Notes: a model not told the origin generated them from the letters alone. DNA of 64,000 nt from Diadema setosum (GCF_964275005.1 NC_092688.1:24330940-24394939), one strand, 5' to 3'; shown: positions 1-10,625, counted from the first letter of the stretch. Translations and numbers: made by a program.

Positions 1-612
1 AAGTATGTAGCAGGACTGCCAACATTTTCCCATCATTAAACGAAGATCATTCAAGGGGTACTTGTGTAATTAATGAATCTCAATGTGCAAATGAATCACT
101 GGGACTTTTGATATGTTCTTATCTAGACATGAGGATATATTGACGTTTTCAGGAAGCCATCTGCATAATCAGCGAGACTTGGCAGCCCTGATGTAGTATG
201 GCAATCTTTCAGAGCTACATTGTAATTAACAATCAAATAACGAAACATTAGATACTTATCCCCCTTTTGGTGAATCATGACTTGATACGAAAAAAAAAAA
301 CAGTTTTCTTACGTAAAGGGACAGAATTATGAGCAGATGTAAAACACCATTGCTGTTCACTCACACTTTTTACTTTATGCCAAATTGCAACATTGTTCGG
401 AATGTTTCAGCTATGATTATACGGCTGATTCCTCAGTTATGAGATTTTTCGTGAAAATTTGAGTAAACCTATGAATGCATATTTCATGTCCGGTAACGAG
501 GTATCATCCTCAATTCCCGCTCTTACGCTCAGTGTTATACTGTGTTATATTCAATGTAGCCAAATGAATTTTTCACCTTTGACAAAGTACAAGCTGAAAA
601 TCAACAACAAAC

Positions 613-834
613 CTGTTGTCGCATTTTCGAATTTCCAGCAGAATGGGATTGACACGTTCCAGGTGGGAAAGTAAGTCGATCGTCCGGGTAGTCCTATACA
701 CTGCAGTGTCGCACTACCATTGATGCTGTAGCCTTCATCACAGGTGAGAGTTATCTTAAACCCGAAGCTTGTTATATCAGAGTCCCAATGACCGTTGGGT
801 ACATGACCAGGGTGTACACAATTCCCCACCGAAA
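613..834 (-). CDS. Gene D sushi (CCP) domain exon
   Basis: This 222-nt exon, phase 1 to phase 1, encodes one complete sushi/complement control protein module. It shows VGNCVHPGH, NGHWDSD, ITLTCDEGY, ATLQC, a tryptophan before the last cysteine and IPFC, giving the four-cysteine pattern. All four paralogues have a sushi exon of exactly 222 nt. The donor is GTTTGT, weaker than the GTATGT of gene C. Confidence 0.8.
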
Positions 835-3800
835 CTGTCGTGTTGACGAAAACAAGTAATGCAGATATCATGGTTATAAGTTGGATGTCATTTCTATCTG
901 CTCAACTCTATCTGCATGCAAACAGGTGTAAGATTTTGTGAAGTATCACGAATTCCCTATTTTTTTTTATATATGATTTTCGTTTCGCTTCAAAACACTT
1001 TTTTTTAATGATTTCTTTTTGCTTCAAAACACATACAACTGCGACCAAAGCCAGGAAGATCAAACGCTTGGCAAATGCAGAGATGCAACATCACTAAATA
1101 TACCGACTATGTTCATTCGCTCACTTGCATGCAAGTGCATGTCACAAAACAAACACAATTTACTAATCAGTAACTGATTCATCCTTTCGCCTATTACAGA
1201 GGATCCACTGTGACCATTACCGTAAAGTTGCAACGACAGTATTAAACACAAACGTTCAGGAAATCCACATTTGTAAAATAGATCATACATTGAACTTTTT
1301 TCTTGCAATACACAGTTCTTACACCTATACGATTCATACAAAGAAAAAAGAACAAAAAAACAATTGCATTGCTTATGTCTTTCTCGACTTTTGTCATACT
1401 ATTATCTTAATTTGTTATATATTCATTATTGAATGCTTATAATTCATGGTCTGTAGGCATTTCGTACTTACCGTTGAATAAATAATGGACTTGTTGGTCT
1501 GATTCATGTGCTGCCTGTCTGGGACATGTCCATGTTTGAAAATTACTTCCTTCAGACTCTATCTCCCCGTACGGTTCTGACGGAAAACATTTTGTGTAAA
1601 TCTATTACGTTCAACAGCAGTGTCATATTCTGGGGTTTGTAGAAATAGATAAGCAACAAATTTTATTAGAATGTAAGTCAGATCCAAAGAAAGACAAAGC
1701 CTGAAATGTCCGTCCATCGGCCAGTTAGCATCTGCGAAATCCAGGTTTCCTACAAATGCAAAGCAAGATGATAGTACCCTGGGGAAAAAATACCAATTAT
1801 ACTCTGGTCATGATTATCACAGCAAGCTTTGTTACATACATCATAACATATTAATTCTGATAAGGCTTCCCATCACAATTGATTAAACGCACTTTAACAC
1901 ACCACCAATAACTCAGGGCAGAATTCGAAGTTATATTTTGTTCTTTCATACTCTTAACTTATGGATTCCTTGTTTACAGAATAAAGATAATAATCGATGG
2001 TCAGCATATGCCCCTCGTCCATGCCGTCTGTATTATCAATGTATTATCATCGAATGTATTGGCGTCAAATAGTATTTAGTTGGATGTTGATAATGAAAGA
2101 AAAAAACACATGTTCCTTGCAATTTGGCAACATTCCTAGTCTTTATGGCTTACAGTGTTATTTCAGTGCATTGATATAGTAAATTTCAACATGCAACAAG
2201 CATTGCATTAATAGGCTTACCTTGGCATTTGAGTTTAACAGCCGCATTCGAGGAACAGTCATCGGGTGTCAGTGAACAATCCTTCAAACGTTGAAACCTG
2301 CCTGGAACTATGCATTGATAAATACATGTAATCGTAGAACTCATTTGTAAACCTTTAAAGTCATCGAGAAACTCATACAAAGCGAGGTTACAAAGAAATA
2401 TTCTGAAAGTAAAATCTGAAAATATCTGAATCAAATTGAATTGGATTGAATTGAAAGGCACATAATCATTATAAAGATATGCTTTAACTGCATCAAGTCC
2501 ATCTTGAGATTGAAGAAAAAGGCAAATCTTAACACCATGACTGACATTTTTACTAACAATTTCTTAACTATGTTCTGTAAATGCAGATTTACCGTGTGAC
2601 AGTCTGTAAAAGCATAGCTTTGTTTATTTTTGAAGTCGATATGATTTCAAAAGCATTTCTCTTATGTGCACTTTTTATATTACAATCAAGCAATTCCGCA
2701 ATCACCATTAAAACATGATAAACGTCTAGCATTCTTCCGTGTTACTGTTCTTGGGAATGTTTTAGCCGAATACTCCTCAGCTGCAGGAAAGCCGAGCTCT
2801 CCACACACCAGTCCGGCAGCTTTGGCGTTGAATCCTTCAAAACAGACATATCTGTCGGTTTCGAAGGCGACCATTCCCTCAAGGGGAGAGGGTCCGTCAG
2901 CAAGGGTCACATTAGGTGTTTCTTTAAAGCAAATGATAAATACATAGATATTTTTGAAATGATACCATTCTGGCTTTACGTCCACATCGAAGCATATCAA
3001 AGGAATTATAGCACGATTAAAACCAAGCAGGACTTTGGGAGGGTTGCTGTTTCGAAATAAGAATGATTACAGTTGGTAATGTTTTTTTTTTTTTCTACTA
3101 GAGGATGTACTCCTTTATGAAATATTAAAGACTCCTGTTTTCAAATCTTAAATTTCAATACTTGAAATCTTAATGGGGGGGGGGGGGGCAATAAAGGGTG
3201 CAATAAGATGCAAAAAGTATTGAATAATGTGCTCATATTTAATTTTTTAAAGAGCCCCCTGTTCGCTTCTCGGTATTTTGGCTAAGATCATGTGTAGTAT
3301 CATTGTAATTAGTGTGCGATCGATATATTCCCACATAGATTTTTTTGTGTGTTGTTTTGCGTTGCTTTCGCTACATAATTTCCCAAAAGGAATGCATTTT
3401 CTAATTTTTGAAATATGGTTGAATTAATAGAGGAAATCATCAAATCCAGGCAGTATAACAAGTTATCACAATCCATGGAGATAATCAGATTGAAGAAGTG
3501 AGCCATCTATTTTGTTAGAGGCGTGATGGAAACATCTAATTTGCTTTGTAACTGCGCATTTTACTTTTATATTGCGACCGACATGTCCATAGTACATTAT
3601 CTTCGGCATAGCTGTAAGAGCACATTCATATCAGGTGGTATAGGGACTTGATGGAAGTTGATGTACTATGTTTTTTGCTTTGTTTTTTGTGAGATGCGGA
3701 ATTAAACGAATTTTCAAAATCGAAAGCTAATATACATCGTATGCTTAATCACTAAAAAATATTAATGCCAAAGGTTAACGCTTTGAGTTTTGTTTTTGAT

Positions 3801-5333
3801 AATGAAGACATAGTTTGACGTAAGAGGACATTATGGTAAAGGACAAAAGTGCAATTCCACCCTCGCTTGTACGTTATTGGATTGCAATAAGCTCGTTGTC
3901 GACCGTTTTCTCTGTAGTCAACCTATTTATGCACTTTTTTTTCACTTGATAGAAATGAAACAAAAATGTAAAATACAGGTAGGCCCATTTCAATATCTGT
4001 ACTTGTAATCATAATCATAAGGATATCAATGATTACTTACCCTCGTTACACTTTGCCCTGATGTTGAATTTCACTGGGTAGGTATATATAACGTATAGTG
4101 ATCTTTGTCTGATGAGCAAGCGATAACATGGGGGAAGACGGTATGTCACGCGGAATAACGATAATAGATGACTTGTTAGCTATCTCATCCTGCACATTTA
4201 ACCCTAAACCTAGGTTATTGATTGACTTCACTTCAAGTGAAATTCTCGACCCGCAAGGTGCTTGTACAGTCCAGCTCTCCCCTCTGAGGACGCAATATCT
4301 GTCACACGACAGCTCGCGCTGTACTGGTTCCCCCGAACAGTTTAGAGATAGATCTGCGGTGGATAAAGATGGGGAGATAAAGTGCATCGTGATTCAGTGA
4401 TAAGTCATGAGTTGAAGGACAACAAGCTAGAAGCTAACATTTCTCCTGTCCCTTTTCACTTTTCTTGTAGGTGGAATGTTCACATACTAGTAATCGTTTC
4501 ATCTCTTTTAACTTTAGTTGATTTTTTTTTTCAAGAAAAGATTCCAGTTGGGTTCTGAAGGTGCATTTAAGGGTTTTAGCTTTCCATTCATTAACCTTTT
4601 TTTTTAATTGTTTGTGGAATTCACGACACTCATTGTGGAAATGGGTTTAAAACATTCGAACTAAATGATATAAATGCACACTGGATTTATGAGCACTGTT
4701 TCAGTCTTGAGCTATCTGTTATGGCTTATTAGTGTTTGCGATCACAGGCACACAATTACCTTAAAAGAAGCATGATACACCTATGACATATTACACTGTA
4801 GCACAGGCAAAATATTTACGTCGACAATAACGATTAAATCTAATGACGACGAAATTGAAAACAACTATAGTCGCATTGGGTATGAAACTGCATAAACAAA
4901 TAATGGATCGTGTAATGCGGAATGGCTAGAACCAGGCACATACAATGTACATCTCTCCTCCGTCACACACGCACGACACACACACTCACACACACACACG
5001 TGAAAATGATAATTATTTTATGCAAACAAACACGACAAAAATTGAACATACATATCAACACACAGAACAAGAAAAAATGATTTCTAACAAAAAAAAGCAA
5101 AATTAAAAGGAACAGAAGTTTCACCATCAGGATCAGGAAGAGAAGTCTTTGTGCTCACAGGCGACCCCCTCTTTTAAATTACATTGCAACTCGACAAACC
5201 ATATAGAAAACAAAATGTTATACATACATGTCTCTCTTGACAAAGTGAGCGACGGATAACAGTACAAGAAAACGACAGAGAACCATGTTAGATAGACCAT
5301 CCCTCCGTCCTTTCCGATATTTAAAGCCATCAT
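613..5333 (-). CDS. Gene D: CUB-SRCR-sushi receptor, 3' end beyond the window
   Basis: I assembled this by hand from splice sites and homology to genes C and B. Exons in transcription order are signal peptide (5333-5228), CUB (4353-4041), SRCR first half (2921-2706), SRCR second half (2307-2221) and sushi (834-613). All junctions seen are phase 1. A WSC-like exon present in B and A is represented at 1740-1472 only by a sequence with stops. The domains belong to families that bind carbohydrates, proteins or microbes outside the cell, so a surface or secreted recognition receptor is the natural reading. Stalk, transmembrane and tail exons would lie left of base 1. The gene is most similar to C, including upstream DNA, so D and C are a recent duplicate pair. 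The CUB exon carries the one-base discontinuity seen also in B and C. No known gene name can be assigned. Confidence 0.7.
1472..1740 (-). pseudogene. Gene D: decayed WSC-like exon
   Basis: This aligns with the intact 276-nt WSC-like exons of B and A. The recognisable end reads [14 protein letters not shown] and HYLFN, followed by a good GTAAGT donor. The homologous frame has several stops, including one where the first-block LGCY tyrosine would be followed, and a TGA after PRI that is also present in gene C. Because neighbouring exons are phase 1-1, skipping this exon would keep the reading frame. Confidence 0.55.
2221..2307 (-). CDS. Gene D SRCR domain, second-half exon
   Basis: This is 87 nt, phase 1 to phase 1, with acceptor ATGCATAG and donor GTAAGC. 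It encodes [15 protein letters not shown] and KLKC, the C-terminal part of an SRCR domain. The same 87-nt exon occurs in C (23398-23312) and B (39641-39555). The SRCR module is therefore split at a conserved position throughout the family. Confidence 0.7.
2706..2921 (-). CDS. Gene D SRCR domain, first-half exon
   Basis: This is 216 nt, phase 1 to phase 1. The product matches the N-terminal half of a scavenger receptor cysteine-rich domain: [12 protein letters not shown], then VCFEGF, LVCGELGFPA and RRLSC. The donor after the last codon is GTGATT, which is weak. Gene B has a better donor (GTATAG) at the corresponding place. Intact, unlike the gene C copy, which has a 4-nt insertion. Confidence 0.7.
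4041..4353 (-). CDS. Gene D CUB domain exon
   Basis: The acceptor is CCACCGCAG and the donor GTAAGT. The opening frame reads a diverged CUB domain: [18 protein letters not shown] matches the CUB pattern of W-x-I-x-AP-x-G-x-x-I-x-L-x-F, preceded by two cysteines. The exon is 313 nt, one more than a multiple of three. The frame used by the first ~90 codons ends in a stop just before the donor, while the next frame gives [13 protein letters not shown] and a phase-1 exit matching the next exon. The switch falls at 4081-4087. Confidence 0.65.
4982..4999. repeat. CA microsatellite in gene D intron 1
   Basis: This is a short CA-rich tract within the first intron of gene D. The surrounding intron (4354-5227) shows no other recognisable feature. 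Confidence 0.6.
5228..5333 (-). CDS. Gene D exon 1: signal peptide
   Basis: Candidate ATGs are at 5333, 5330 and 5300. The ATG at 5300 begins MVYLTWFSVV and runs straight into a hydrophobic core, as expected of a secretory signal. The exon ends in phase 1 at a GTATGT donor, leaving a T that joins the AT opening the CUB exon. Gene C has an equivalent exon at 26596-26494 ([10 protein letters not shown]). I favour the 5300 start because the hydrophobic stretch follows it directly; the longer starts are also open in C. Confidence 0.65.
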
Positions 5334-5640
5334 TTTGTCGAGGTATCAACTGCAAACCGTCGGTCAAATCTGATGATTAGTGCCTTCTCTGTGTCGGTTA
5401 TCCCTGCCCTTGACTCTTTTGTAATACGGAGTGTGGAGTGATCGAACCTTATTCTATTACAAGAAACAATTACAACAATGATTATGATCAGCCAGAAGGA
5501 CCGAAGTGCGCGTATCAAAAATTGCGCAGGTACTCGTGTGTGCGTGACAAACTACAGATCGTTAAAGCAATTTCGGTCCGATATTCACGTAGCCTATTTC
5601 CAGACAATGGAGGAAGGTAGAGTGACTACTTTAATAAATT
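5334..5640 (-). promoter_or_regulatory. Putative promoter/5'UTR of gene D, conserved with gene C
   Basis: DNA immediately upstream of the gene D start closely matches the same position upstream of gene C (26597-26960): the same run around 5420-5500 (GATCGAACCTTATTC), the same ACCGAAGTGCGCGTAT block and a downstream CT-rich tract in each. Non-coding conservation of this extent shows that the duplication included the 5' flank and probably the promoter. I see no convincing TATA box, and the transcription start cannot be placed from sequence alone. Confidence 0.4.
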
Positions 5641-5676
5641 TCATGCATTGGTTCATTATAATTACGATTTGCACAT

Positions 5677-5716
<40 letters not shown>

Positions 5717-6032
5717 CTTAACATGTAGAAAGACGACTCCTCCATCCTTACATTCACATCCGTGTTTGGTTACGGCTTGAGAAAAAAAAAAAGACTTGCA
5801 GGCATACGTTAACTTTGACAAACAAAGTATCTCATTGTTTCTGCGTTCTGTAAGTAAGCTCATTATACTCTTTCATTCTTTCAGTTTCGAGTTATTGAGA
5901 ATCAAGCCACTTCAATCCACTGCATGGTGGAATTTGAATAGTAAAATGATGCTTAAACCTATCCCCTCTTTGAAAGAATGGAGGCAATCACAAAAATGTA
6001 GTAATAGTCAGGTCGCTTAGTGAAATAATCGT
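5641..6032. other. Upstream flank of gene D: CT tract, no gene seen
   Basis: This contains a CT-rich tract near 5685-5715 and flanking DNA that still resembles the gene C upstream region (around 26980-27240). I see no coding exon here. The open frames are shadows of low complexity. Confidence 0.5.
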
Positions 6033-7790
6033 TACACGGCGGATAAAAGCATCAATTTTGACACATTGGGTTCCTTGAGGACTATTGAACAATATTAGAC
6101 TAGGAACCCTTTGGGAATTTTAAAGGGAAACACTAAAAATATCAAATTTCAAAATGGCCGACACTTAATTGGCAAAACCCTCACTTTTCATGTAATATGG
6201 GTGATACGATGACAATAATTTCATTATATATTATATATATATATATTTTTTTTGGGGGGGGGGGGTTTGCTTTAGAACCTCGTATAAGCTTGAACGCTGC
6301 GGTAGGAGCATTATTCATATTCTTGCGTAATCTCAAGTCTCTGAACTGCTTGGGGAGGGGTAGGACAAAAAAGGGCGGGACCCCCCCCCCCCTTAAAACA
6401 AATGGTTGGTCGCTTGTTCTTTGCATGTTTTGTCTCGTTTTTGCTCTATACACGGCGGATGAAAGCATATAATTTGGCACATGGATTCCTTCGGGACTAG
6501 GAAACAATATTAGAGGAGCCCTCCTGGAAGGCCTAGGGAAAAAAAAACACACCCACACACCCACACACACACACTCCACACATACACACACAAAGAAGAT
6601 CAAATTTCAAAATGACCGACACGTATGACAAACCTCTCACTTTTCTTGCCACGTAGGTGATGCGATGACAATATTTAGTATAATTATTAAATCTTTATTT
6701 TTGTTTCGTTTAAAACCTGAATTTGGACATTTCGGTGGGAGTATTATTTATATTCTTGCATAATGTAGTCTCTGAATGGCTGAGGAGGGAGGTAGGACAA
6801 AGGGGTGCCCCCCACCCCCCCCCCCCCCCCACCCCCATTTAAACAGTGGTGACTCGCTTGTTCGTTTGCGTGTTTTTGTTTGTTTGCTTGTTTGTTTGTT
6901 TGTTTTTTTCGTTGTGCTTAATACAAGACGCATAAAACTTCAAATTCGGCGCACGGATTCCTTGAGGACTAAGAAACAATATTAGAATAGGAGCCCTCCT
7001 GGAACTTTAAAGGAAATAAAACACACACACACACACACACACAGAAGATAAAGTTTCAAAATGGCCGACGCTTATGGCAAACTCCTCACTTTTCATGTCA
7101 TGTAGATGACACGATGATAATATTTAGTATTATATCTTTATTTTTTGTTTGGTTTAAAACGTTAATTTGGACATTGCGGTAGGAGCATTATTTTTAAATA
7201 TTCTTGCGTAGTATGGTCTCTGAACGGCTGGGGAGGGAGGTAGGACAAACGGGTGCACCCCCCCCCCCTCCCCATTTTAAAAGTGATGCTTGGCTTGTTC
7301 GTTTACGTGCTTCTTTTTTTCGTCTTGCTTTATACATTTCAGATAAAAACATCAAATTTGGGGCACGGATTTCTTGAGGACTATTAAACAATATTTCATT
7401 ATATAAGAGTCCTTTTAAGGAAAGCACACACACACACGCTCAAATTTCTAAATGGCAAGCACTTATGGTAAACTCCTGGCGCTTTTCATGCAATATAGGT
7501 GATTCGATGACAATATTTGTATATTTTTTATTTTTTGTTTGGCTAAGAACCTTTATTTGGACATTGTGGTAGGAGCATTGTTTACATTTTCTTGCGCAAT
7601 ATAGGTGTCTGAACTCGGGGGGGGGGGACTACAAAAGGGGCGGGTTTCCCTAGAAAATTGCTGTTTCCTTGTTCTTTTGAGTGCTCTTTTTTTCGTTGTG
7701 CTTTTACACGGCAGATAATAAAGTTCAAATTCGGCACAAGGTTTCCTTGAGATCATAAAACAATATTACTTAGGAGCCCTCTTATCTGTT
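6033..7790 (+). repeat. Degenerate tandem array, about 5 units of ~370-470 bp
   Basis: Units begin near 6033, 6449, 6922, 7332 and 7705 with variants of ACGGCGGATAAAAGCATC. Each continues through a TTCCTTGAGGACTA block, a CAATATTAGA block, a CAAAATGGCCGACAC block, a GGTAGGAGCATTATT block, a poly-C tract and a CGCTTGTTC block. Unit-to-unit spacing is about 416, 473, 410 and 373 bp. The copies are diverged and have variable CA or C tracts. It looks like an old satellite or transposon-derived expansion. The open frames inside it are low-complexity artefacts. Confidence 0.75.
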
Positions 7791-7817
7791 TTCTGGCGTC
7801 TGGCCGGCTTGCGAGTG

Positions 7818-8045
7818 TCAATTGCAGCTGTACTGACCATTAGTAAGGTGATATTGAGCTTTTTTGATCATGTCCCGGATATATTTATCGGCGTCGAATG
7901 CTGAAACTTTATGAAGGACATCCTCCACCCTGTTCTTAATGTTTTCATGCACTTGGCAGCAAAGACATTTTCTGGTAAAATTGATCTCTGTGGGCCTTAC
8001 ACGTATATCTTGCTTTGGAATGTTATACAGCAGAAAGCACATCAT
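7818..8045 (-). other. Unassigned 75-residue open frame
   Basis: This is an ordinary-composition open frame between the tandem array and two MITEs. It contains KCLCCQVHEN and a charged segment ending in DADKYIRDMIKKAQ. I do not recognise a family. It could be an isolated exon, a fragment of a transposon protein or chance. Neither a convincing acceptor nor a donor was identified. Confidence 0.2.
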
Positions 8046-8073
8046 GATGAAGGTAATAGTAGTAGCAGTATAA

Positions 8074-8254
8074 ATGCAATCCCGTTATAACAAACGTCGT
8101 CGGAATCGGCATCCCCCCCCCCCCCTTATATCGACATTTCGTTGAACAGTAAAGTATATAGAAAGATATAAGATTATAGTTTTGGGACCTGATTTTTACT
8201 CATTAATTACAAAAATTCTTACAGTGTTCGTCATAACAGCTCTGGAGTGCACTG
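8074..8254. mobile_element. Diverged TTATAACG-type MITE
   Basis: The left end has CAATCCCGTTATAAC. The right end has CGTCATAACAGCTCTGGAGTGCACTG, roughly its inverse, followed by TA. This is a decayed relative of the better preserved element at 8523-8708 and probably derives from a pogo/Tc1-like transposon. A poly-C tract lies inside. Confidence 0.5.
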
Positions 8255-8522
8255 TATCCACAAATACATTTTACTGCACTGAAACTAATTTCAGTTTAAA
8301 ATGAGTCTTAGAGTCTCAGAGCATGGGAGTAACATGGGTGGATCGAGGAATTTCGCAAGGAGAGGGGGCGCCTTTACAAGATAGAAGCGAACGCATGCCT
8401 TACTCCTCAATGTTTTCTTTTATTTCTTTGTTTTAATAAAGAATAGAAGGAGCGGGCCTGGTGCACCCCCACCCTGATCCGCCACAGGGTAGTAAACCTG
8501 TCTATTTCAGAAACTAAAAATA

Positions 8523-8708
8523 CAGTGCACTCCCGTTATAACGAACACGGTTATAACGAAATTCCGCTTACAACGAAATAAAATTTAGGGCCGCAACATT
8601 ATCAACTCTATGTATTTTTATTGTTTATTCATTCGGTTATAACGAAATTTCGTTATAACGAAAGAAAACTGCCGGTCCCGAGGACTTCGTTATAACGGGA
8701 GTCCACTG
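8523..8708. mobile_element. TTATAACG MITE (pogo/Tc1-like), 186 bp
   Basis: The ends are CAGTGCACTCCCGTTATAAC and its near-perfect inverse (GTTATAACGGGAGTCCACTG), with TA directly on both sides, the expected TA target duplication. Internal GTTATAACGAA repeats occur in both orientations. It is too short to encode a transposase. Confidence 0.75.
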
Positions 8709-8897
8709 TATATGTATATTACATTTGATCGGTAATTAATTCCACCAACTCCATGTTTCAGATGCTTTGATGTTCATCATGGTCTGAAGTTTGGGTTTCT
8801 TTTTTCAGTTCCATGAAAAATAAATCTCAACTTAATATATGTTATCATACCCTTACTTATACGCAACACAGTATATATCTGTCATATAATAAAGAAA

Positions 8898-9025
8898 TAT
8901 TGAAATTTAGCACTTTCACCCTAAAAATCGAAAAATTCTAGAGGGCTCCTACTCTAGTATTAATGAGTAGATCCTAGGGGACCACCTCTCCAAATTTAGT
9001 GCTTTTATCCGCGTTGTAACGGTAA
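8898..9025 (-). repeat. Inverted outlier copy of the 6-7.8 kb array unit
   Basis: The reverse complement begins ACGCGGATAAAAGCACTAAA and proceeds through GGAGCCCTC to AAATTTCAAT. It matches the start of the array units, but lies on the other strand about 1.1 kb past the array. Confidence 0.55.
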
Positions 9026-9312
9026 GCTCAAATTTTGACATTGAGCGACCTGACTACTTGTAGTAACAAGAAAATGAAGATATGTCACCATTTTTCAACA
9101 GAAAAATCCGTTTTGATGTTTTTAAATGCGAAATTACATGCAAATCATTATACTTCAGATCTTGAATTGAATAATGATAATAGTAAGACCTCGACACTGA
9201 TTTTTTGTTCTCTGGTGGACCGTTCGGCCACAAAAATCCTACCATCCAGAATTTTAGTGGCTGGAGGAAAAGACTTATATTAGTTGGAAATAAACAGAAA
9301 ATTTGAGTCGTA

Positions 9313-9886
9313 CGAGGGGCGACTGAAAAGTTTTGAGCCTAACATAGAAAGGATTAAGATATGAAGGCCAAAATCGGTCCACGAAGTCTTCATTATATCT
9401 TAATCCTACCAACCAAATTTCTTATAACAATTTTTATCCTTATTTTACAGGTTCTTGAACTTTCTGTATCAGGTGATTCATAAAAAATGGACAAAATGAT
9501 CACAAAAGGTGTCTTGTTTCACCAGGACAATGCTCCAGCGCATTCATCAGCGGTTGCAATGGCAACCATTCATGACTGTCGGTTCCAACTAGTTCCGCAC
9601 CCACCGTATTCACCAGATCTAGCCCCATCGGACTTCCACCTCTTTCCGAACCTCAAAAGAGATTTGGCTGGACAACGCTTCACCACTGATGAGGAGGTCT
9701 TTGATGCTGTTGACTCCTACCTGGAGGACCAACCAAAGAACTTCTACTGCAGCGGCATAGAGGCACTACGTCACCGCTGGAGGAAGTGTGTGGACTCACA
9801 AGGGGACTATGTAGAAAAATAGAGCAATAGAGTACTTCTACCTCTTACCATCTTTTGAAGGCTCAAAACTTTTCAGTCGCCCCTCG
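9313..9886 (+). mobile_element. Mariner-type transposon, internally deleted, 574 bp
   Basis: Perfect 28-bp terminal inverted repeats, starting CGAGGGGCGACTGAAAAG at 9313-9340 and ending at 9859-9886, are flanked by TA. A normal mariner is about 1.3 kb. This copy keeps only the C-terminal part of the transposase (9487-9822), so roughly half the element is missing. The intact ends imply it could once have been mobilised in trans. Confidence 0.9.
9487..9822 (+). pseudogene. Mariner transposase, C-terminal fragment
   Basis: A 111-residue open frame holds the last two catalytic aspartates of a DD34D transposase. One is in HQDNAPAH and the other in SPDLAPSDFHLFP, with exactly 34 residues between them. 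The helix-turn-helix domain and the first catalytic aspartate are absent, so it cannot be active. The frame ends in a stop 37 bp before the right inverted repeat. The ATG at 9487 is probably not the original start. Confidence 0.9.
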
Positions 9887-9933
9887 TAAGTGCCGGCTAA
9901 TGTTGCTAATACATCGCTTATGTCGAGCTCTGT

Positions 9934-9975
<42 letters not shown>

Positions 9976-9977
<2 letters not shown>

Positions 9978-10225
9978 GAAGAGTTTGTTTGCAAAAACCG
10001 ATAAGTCCATTTTTGAAGATTTTGAAGTACGGCCTTTGTCATGAAGTACAAAATAATACCTTTTAAATGATATATTGGTCACTACATATAAAGGTATATT
10101 TTTGAAGTTATGGTCAAAAGAAGCAAAAATTTTCTTATTATTCTCTTTATTTTTCTTGACCTTTAATCGCAAATATCTCCATTTGGCAAATATGGACTTA
10201 TCGGTTTTTGCAAACAAACTCTTCA
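9976..10225. mobile_element. Hairpin MITE with GAAGAGTTTGTTTGC ends
   Basis: The left arm, GAAGAGTTTGTTTGCAAAAA onward, is repeated inverted at about 10190-10225. Both ends abut AT dinucleotide runs. Shorter relatives occur at 50128-50195 and 54598-54680. Confidence 0.65.
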
Positions 10226-10275
10226 TATATATATATATATATATATATATAGTGTTATATACATACATATATCCC

Positions 10276-10423
10276 CAACCTTTAAACACATTCGTTTTCT
10301 GTTTTCAGATTGATACTCGTATGACCCCACAAATAATCGTCGTGAAGTTGACATGATTTTAATGTGTGTGTGTAAAACACACACTTATACGCCCGTGCGC
10401 ACGAGCGCATACACATACGCAGA

Positions 10424-10461
<38 letters not shown>

Positions 10462-10545
10462 ATATCATGTCAACTTCACGATCGTTGGTCTGGTCATATG
10501 AGTATCAATCTGAAAACAGAAAATGAATGTATTTAAGGGTGGGGG
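10276..10545. repeat. Foldback: ~80-bp inverted arms around a CA tract
   Basis: The left arm (about 10276-10358) includes CATTCGTTTTCTGTTTTCAG and GAAGTTGACATGAT. The right arm (about 10463-10545) is its inverse. A GT/CA-rich loop separates them. The outer right flank (10537-10625) recurs at 27670-27770, so the foldback belongs to, or inserted in, a dispersed repeat. Confidence 0.65.
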
Positions 10546-10625
10546 AGAGCTGCTGCTACTGATGAAGAAAGCCGTAACATATTTTGCATTTTATAACCGA
10601 AGGGAACACCAACACGCTTTAGAAG

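Noticed and set aside
5478..5863. Open frames around the CT tract upstream of gene D
   Set aside because: They consist of translated CT/GA repeat with arbitrary flanks, and no homologous frame is kept in the gene C upstream region.
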